A stretch of 22,823 nt of DNA from Chromera velia (Eukaryota; Sar; Chromeraceae), in contig JAHBMJ010002062.1 of assembly GCA_018398765.1 (NCBI GenBank), forward strand, positions 1-22,823. Reading direction: 5' to 3'. Under the pieces are notes generated by a model that made no database searches, was not told the origin of the DNA, and was given only the letters and a program-made list of their open reading frames with translations. This document shows, piece by piece, positions 17,677-22,823 of the stretch. The stretch's first letter is position 1. Each line of letters starts with the position of its first letter. The translations under genes and the position numbers were made by a program.

Positions 17677-20600
17677 GAGAGGGGGGNGGGGGGGGGGGGG
17701 GGGGGGGAAAGAAAGAGATGGAGAAAACTGACAGTATCGTTGAATGCGTTGGGGAGGTATACGAAGATGGTGACAACAACAGATAGGATTGTGACGAAGA
17801 AGGCGAGTTTGTTCTCCCTCCAGTAGTTCCTCCACCCACTCGCGAGGATCCTCACGACCACCTCCACCACAAACACAGTCGTGAAGGCAAGCTCCATGAT
17901 GTTCCAGAAGGAATCGGGGCGGTCGTTCAGACGGTGGGGGTCTATGGCCTGAATGCAGGGAAGAGTGGGATTGTGTTTGAGTCAATAGTTTTTGTGTTGC
18001 TGTCAGGAAAAGAAGAGAACAGGGATGAGACAGAGACAGGCAGACAGTGCAAGAAAAAACAGGTGAGGGTGGGAAAAGAGGAATGATGACCAGAAAAGGT
18101 CGGGAAGAAGTATGTTTCTTTTCGCTACGGGAGAGATACCAATGGGAAAAGAGCCCTTGTCGGGAGGAGAAAAGGGGGAACCGGAGAGGACGGCATTTGG
18201 GCACAAGCAGACAAAAGCAGACTTGTTAGAAAATGCGTCCCGAAAGTCGCGGATTATTCGCAAAAGAAAAGATCGGCACAAGACCTGAACAGATACACAA
18301 AGCAACTCCCACCCCTTCCCCCCCCCCCNCCCCCCCCAACCGACCCCCGTCTGCAGTTGGTGAATCGACTCTGCCACAGTGAAGATTGCCATCAAAAACA
18401 AAACCCCCAACATGCCGTACTGGAACGTGTCTGATAGAACGAAGATTCGAAATCGGAGGAAACAGGGGGACTTGGCCAGAGACGGAAAACGTCGGTCCAA
18501 AAAAGTTTCGTTCTCCACCTGCATGTCAGGAGGAGGAACAAAAAGAATTAAACGACACAGAAAAGCAGAATGAAGATCGTCATGTCATTTACCGGCCTAT
18601 TCGATGAAGTGCTTTTTCTCTTTCGCAAAGACACTCAGCGAATTTCAAACCAGTCAAGCAGATACCGCTTTCTTTTTACGCTTCCGCCCAGGGTACAAGA
18701 AGCCAATAGCGTGTTCTCGCTTTCCCGTCTCTTTCAACAGAAGCAGAACCGAAATGAAGTCCCACAAAGAGGGGTCTATGAAGAAGGGAAAAAGTGATCC
18801 AAAACATTTGACCATCTACGGAAAGCGGGATCGACTCTGTCTCTCTACCTTACCTTTTCGAACGTGAGGTGCATGAACGCGACGAGGAGCATAAAGTTCT
18901 CTGGGGAGATTTTGTCGTCTCCGTCTCTGTCCAGCATCGCGAAGGCCAAAGCAAAGTCTTCGTGATTCCATGCGGCCTGCTGGGGGGAGAGACGTTTGTA
19001 CCTGCATGCCACACACATTGAGTGCATACAGAGATCTGATCTAAATCACGTACAGACATACAGGCAGATGACTAAAAGGAGAGATCCACTTTCGATCGAA
19101 CGCTACGCGAGGAATAAGAATTTTGGTGGGAGAGACGCTTCGATTGATTTTCTTTGCCCCTCACATTCCGAGAAAGGATCATGCCTCTGCTCACAAAAGA
19201 ATCCTGCTGAGCTTATCCAAACCCATTTATTTTGGTCATCTCCTAGCAAACCTACCTGGAAAGGTACGAGAGAAGTTTCCGCAGTTCAGACCGAGACAGC
19301 GTTCCATTTCCATCCACGTCCACAAGCTCGAAGGCCACACGCAGCTGTCTCTGAGTGTTCTCCAATGCCTCCCTGTCCTCCTCCTCGTCCCGAGACTGAT
19401 ACCCCCCATACACAACACCCAAAACCTGCACGCATCACACAGACCCCAGACCAGAGTTCAAGTGATCCGACCATTCCTTCGTAGCATGTGTTTTCAATCG
19501 ACCTGGGGGAAAAAGGGTACACAGAGACCAAACAGAGACCTCCGAGCAGCTCCACCTAGTTCAAAAAGGGGTCTAGTGGACCAGATCCATCATCTCTCTG
19601 GGGCTATTCCGGCAGTTGCGGCAGAAAGCCAATCAACCTGACACCAACAGACAAAATGACTGCCTGCCTGACTGACCGACCAGATTGAGCAGAAAGAAGC
19701 AGCCCATTGCTGTGAAGATGAAGAAGAAAATGAAAGAGAAGCGAGTGGCATTCAGGCTCTTCACCATGACGTCAGGAAAGTTGCAGGTCGTCAGAAGAAC
19801 CGTCAGAGACCACAGAGAGACGCCAACAGACCCAAAGTTTTCTTCTGCAGAGAGACGAACAAGGCCGGACCACACGACAAAATCTCAACACCAAAAAGGA
19901 TTCAGGTCGGCATTTTCTCTACTTCGCACGCCCACAGCCAGCAAAAAAGCAGACGGACAGGTGCTAGCCCCCCCCCCCCCAAACACACGCACACACACAC
20001 AGGGGTGGGGGTGGACAAGAGAGGGGAAGCGAGAAGAGTGACAGGGAGAGAACAGGGAGATTTTGACAAAGTCAGCAACTGACTGTCGACTTCATTGAAG
20101 AGCACCGCCCCCACCCACGCGAACACAAGAAGGTAGAGCCCGATAACGACCAAAAAGGCCGCCAGGGATGGAATCAGAGACAGGATCAGTTTGGCTTCTC
20201 TTCGTGCTCCCCCGATGTTGTTGCACGCCAAAATTGCCCTCAAGTAAGGCGACAGTCGAAAGCTCAGGTACGGTCGAGTATATGCACATGAAAAGTCCAC
20301 TAAGTACAATACTGTGATGACCATATTGAACCAATACCGCTGGATACCCAACACCCCCTTCCACCCATATGCAATGAGGTTCAAAAACGACCCCAAGATC
20401 AAAAAGAAGAGACACACGCTCTCGATCGTCAGATCTGTGTCTCTGTCCACCACCGGAAAACCGAATCGAGGGTACGCTGCGGTGTTCTCGCACATCTGCT
20501 GGTTCTCTTCAGACCTCAGACACCAAATTGGCGGCTCAAAAAAGGTCAACCCTGTAGGGAAAAGAGAACCAAAGCGGAATGCAAACATCTTCCTCGAAGA

Positions 20601-21436
20601 AGTAGGGGCAGAACAATCACAACAGTTAGACGAAACGACAAGTGCGAGGACTAGAACCGAAAAACAGCCTTGCCACAGAGTGGAGAGAGATGCAAAAACA
20701 CCACGGAAACGGGAAGTTAGCCCAGCCAAAAGAAAAGTTTCAGGGGAGGCTCTCACATCTGGTCAGATCGTTTGAGCAGGACACAATGCTTGGAAGAAAC
20801 GTCCGACTATTCTTTTTCTTGCGGTTGTAGCACAAGATTGGTTCAATGGGATGCTAACCGTCCTTATCAGACACGGCCAAACCAAGAACCAAAAATCACT
20901 GTATTCTTCTCTGCTCACCCAAGAGCACCAGGGCCGCGTATCTGTTCAGGTCGTTGCAGTAGATCGCGGCTGGGTGCGTTCTCCTTGACCATTTCGAGTT
21001 CAATGGCATGCCGAATTTTCTGCGAAGGTTGTATGTATGGGAGCCATACGCATTTAGACACAGAGAAGGGAGAAAGTCCTTGGTTGAGGAAGATGAACGG
21101 GGAGAAAAGACGAAAAATGAGAAGAAGCCGAGCAGGGAAAACAGCAGCAAAGGTAGCGAACACGTTGAGGTGAAGGGGCGCGTGCAGCTGGAAGGAGACG
21201 GAGAGACAGCGCGAGAGTGAGTCACTCCCTAAAACCCTTACACAGGCACGCAAACCATCCACGCACCTCTGTTCGAATGCCGACTGCACACACACTGCCG
21301 CCTGTTCATATCTCCCGAGCACCTCCTCGTTTGTCTGCGCAGGACCGAGGCTCCGAACGCCCAGGTCCTCCTGTTCGCCTTCACCTCCAGCCTCGAGGAG
21401 TCTTTCCGCCATCTCTCTCTGTTGCACAAAATCCAT
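14434..21436 (-). CDS. two-pore (TPC1-type) voltage-gated cation channel with EF-hands, 14 exons
   Basis: Exons (minus strand, high to low): 21436-21267, 21019-20919, 20551-20084, 19844-19681, 19425-19256, 19001-18854, 18518-18345, 17948-17733, 17270-17149, 16946-16852, 16321-16149, 15932-15750, 15620-14913, 14649-14434. All joins are GT-AG and phase-consistent and give 1035 residues; Arabidopsis TPC1 has about 730. The order is that of TPC1: six-helix domain I with FFEPPIWC after S1, two EF-hands, domain II with a charged S4, pore MGVQLFGG ... VNNWQ, and S6 with SFYVLGVVTTLNCLVAFVLDAF. Such dimeric channels sit in vacuolar or endolysosomal membranes and pass Na+, K+ or Ca2+ under voltage and Ca2+ control. 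The start ATG (21436) has purine -3 and G +4, and a TGA lies upstream at 21506-21508. The C-terminal ~310 residues are extra. Exact exon ends, especially 13/14, are predictions. Confidence 0.88.
16443..16670. repeat. GAAA/GA purine microsatellite in TPC intron 10
   Basis: Mostly GAAA repeats, then GA repeats at 16558-16584 and further GAAA at 16640-16670, lie inside the 530-base intron 10. On the gene strand this is a pyrimidine tract. The Ser/Phe/Leu and Lys/Glu frames over it are repeat artefacts. Confidence 0.9.
17584..17707. repeat. CA microsatellite and G-run in TPC intron 8
   Basis: CA-rich repeats at about 17584-17672 are followed by a G homopolymer at 17681-17707 with one N at 17687. 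This lies in the 462-base intron 8, close to the donor of exon 8. Confidence 0.9.
18319..18337. repeat. C homopolymer with N at the TPC intron 7 donor
   Basis: The C-run contains an N at 18329 and starts seven bases beyond the exon 7 donor (GTCGGTTG on the minus strand). Its true length is unknown, so the distance from the donor to the rest of the intron is approximate. Confidence 0.8.
18854..19425 (-). other. TPC exons 5-6: EF-hand pair between the two channel domains
   Basis: EF-hand 1 is canonical: loop D337-V-D-G-N-G-T-L-S-R-S-E348. EF-hand 2 loop starts D382-R-D-G-D-D-K-I-S-P-E-N393. Its twelfth position, normally Glu or Asp, is Asn, with the Glu one place earlier. EF-hands in this place are a plant/protist TPC1 feature that senses cytosolic Ca2+; animal TPCs keep at most degenerate versions. 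The exon 5/6 join splits an Arg codon (AG|G). Confidence 0.85.
19681..21436 (-). other. TPC exons 1-4: N-terminus and channel domain I
   Basis: Residues 1-76 are cytosolic and acidic and include RYEQAAVCV, similar in place to the YQKAAALV stretch before S1 in Arabidopsis TPC1. S1 begins near residue 83 (YAALVLLG then FFEPPIWC). S4 of domain I has RPYLSFRLSPYLRAIL, with fewer charges than domain II. The first filter is TTCNFPDV at residues 265-272; plant and animal TPCs known to me have TTSNNPDV or TTANNPDV. Domain I ends in S6 with FLLNL, which joins VLGVVY in exon 5. Confidence 0.82.
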
Positions 21437-22060
21437 CGCCTTGCTTTCCAAGCTGAAGAGAAGAAACCGAAGGGCACTCAGGCGAAGCCAAGCTACGCAA
21501 AGGAGTCACCGGCTTTCTCTCAGCTCTCTGCCTGAGACGTTGCTGTCTCCAGTCGCACTTTCAGAAAACACGAGGGAAGGTTGATGACTGTTCACAAGAA
21601 CATCGAGTCTCCGATCCACCTGACGCGTGCAGTCTGTGCAGTAATGCCGACTTCGGCCTGCGTCCTTTGGTGAGCAGGAGTTTGCCGCCCTTCTCTTCAG
21701 AGCCTGTATAGCTGTCAGCGCTTTGTAGAAGTTGCCAATAAGTTGCCAGTTGGCGTATCGGTTTAATTGTCTGCATGCTTTTGAAAGCACACACATGTAT
21801 GCAGCACATGGCAGCCGTATGGCAGCCGTCTACCCCGAGCGAGGTATTAATACAAGCTGTGGCGGACTCCTGACGTCGCCGCCCCACCTTGTTCTTGCAG
21901 AAGGCTTTCGAAAAATGACTTGAGGGTTCATGTATGCATAGCACATCCCAACATACCGGCTGTAACCGGCTGTTGGTTCGCTCGATAACAGGTGTTCTGC
22001 CTAGGTCTGTTTCACAACATTTTAAACAATAAAAAAATTGAGAGTCTGACAATTCATTAG
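21437..22060 (-). other. upstream region of the TPC gene
   Basis: Minus-strand frames of 96 and 163 codons overlap here in different phases, and neither has a recognisable domain. The region is expected to hold the TPC 5' untranslated region and promoter. No TATA-like or other element can be assigned with confidence. Confidence 0.35.
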
Positions 22061-22640
22061 AAAAACAGTAACTATGATGTCAAATTTTATGACCGATCAT
22101 TAGAGTGCATTATTCAACACTTTGACTCATTGTTTATCACTCATAAGAGTACATAAGAACTCATAAAAACTATAAAAGAATTAGCAGCAAAGAGAACAAA
22201 ATTCTTAAGCACAAAACTTTTCACTATTTTTAGCTAGACCTTTAGTATATTTTCATTACTTTAGGGACCGCCTTATTGAGCTTTTAAAAAACAAATCACA
22301 TACCAATATATCCAGACTATCTCAGATTGGCAATCAAGGTCGTTCAATAACGATTATAATTGTGAATGCGCAAAAATTAAAAGTTTTGTTAGACAAAAAA
22401 TGATTTTTTTTCGTTTCTGAATGGTTTTGGGGCTTATTTTCAAATTGGAAAGAGATAAGTTGCTCACATAACTCAGTCGGTCTACATCTGTCTGTGCACT
22501 GGTACTTCAATCTTAGGAGCTGCAATTGGCTGCAATTTGATAAGAACATACACACAGAAAATACATGTACTGTCTGCTAAATTGCTTCCAAATATGTTCA
22601 CAAAGAATTAAGACAAAAGAAATTTCATTCAGCGGTACGC
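22061..22640. other. AT-rich intergenic stretch
   Basis: There are no gene, RNA or repeat features that I can support. The composition is clearly more AT-rich than the TPC gene. Confidence 0.4.
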
Positions 22641-22648
22641 ACGGCAAT

Positions 22649-22715
22649 GCAGACACAGACACACAGACACACAGACACACACACACAAACACACAAACAC
22701 ACAAACACACAAACA

Positions 22716-22756
<41 letters not shown>

Positions 22757-22783
22757 ACATACAGACACCCAGACACCCAGCCA

Positions 22784-22823
<40 letters not shown>
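22649..22823. repeat. CA microsatellite running off the window end
   Basis: Long CA repeats are interrupted by ACAGACAC, AAACAC and CAGCCAG words. Cys/Val-rich minus-strand frames over it are translation artefacts of TG repeats. Confidence 0.92.

Larger units (their letters stand above)
15750..18518 (-). other. TPC exons 7-12: channel domain II with voltage sensor and second pore
   Basis: S1 is near residues 440-460 and S2 near 481-500. RNYWRENK after S2 matches the plant ENYWREG segment. S4 starts WIRYTQMLR and carries Arg at 541, 547, 553, 556, 565 and 568, with a Gly-Ala-Pro-Gly break in the middle (559-562). The pore region is NFNDLGSAMVTLYHLL followed by IVNNWQV at 662-668; animal TPCs also have VNNW here, while Arabidopsis has MGNW. 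S6 follows at about 686-712. Confidence 0.83.

Noticed and set aside
22513-22822. Cys/Val-rich frames at the right end
   Set aside because: They arise from the terminal CA microsatellite in all frames; no gene is supported.

Overview
The window looks like nuclear DNA of an intron-rich, repeat-rich protist. Two minus-strand genes are visible. One is a multi-exon two-pore cation channel (TPC) with GT-AG introns, mostly ending in TGCAG. The other is a two-exon ankyrin-repeat gene. The mix of plant-like and animal-like channel features, the dense mobile elements and the homopolymer-rich draft quality would fit an alga-related alveolate such as a chromerid (for example Chromera) or a stramenopile. 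That assignment is inference and uncertain. Three single N bases sit inside C or G runs, so single-base frameshifts in such runs should be read with caution.

Layout: 1-1095 is gene-poor, with a duplicated GAACGGGG hairpin. 1096-2046 (minus) is a decayed, 5'-truncated LINE-type fragment carrying only the post-reverse-transcriptase and terminal zinc-knuckle-like region. 2143-3538 is a tandem array of three ~477-bp units bounded by TGTAGTGT/ACACTACA, read as a trimeric MITE-like element. 3540-4560 is AT-rich and then pyrimidine-rich on the gene strand. 4565 to about 7982 (minus) is the ankyrin gene. 8698-8968 is a small inverted-repeat element with five internal hairpin-forming tandem units.

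9311-14189 is the most interesting object. It is a 4.88-kb LTR-flanked element, with LTRs of 237 and 243 bp, a perfect 5-bp target duplication ACATC, a Met-tRNA-like primer binding site directly after the 5' LTR, and a polypurine tract just before the 3' LTR. Inside there is no recognisable reverse transcriptase, RNase H, integrase or protease. It holds a zinc-finger-like ORF and a long coiled-coil frame broken by two TAA codons and one frame change. It therefore looks like a non-autonomous LTR element with unusual cargo.

14434-21436 (minus) is the TPC gene. I could assemble 14 exons in consistent phase into a 1035-residue model with two six-helix domains, two EF-hands between them and a C-terminal tail of about 310 residues. 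Six of its 13 introns start with GTCAGT or GTCGGT, which is unusual (C at +3). The pore filters combine an animal-like second filter with an atypical first one. The LTR element lies only ~240 bp beyond the TPC stop codon, in the opposite orientation. 21437-22823 is intergenic and ends in a CA microsatellite that runs off the window.

The two host genes show no obvious operon-like or pathway link. A TPC would release cations from an acidic store or vacuole under control of voltage and cytosolic Ca2+, while the ankyrin protein is probably a binding scaffold of unknown partner.
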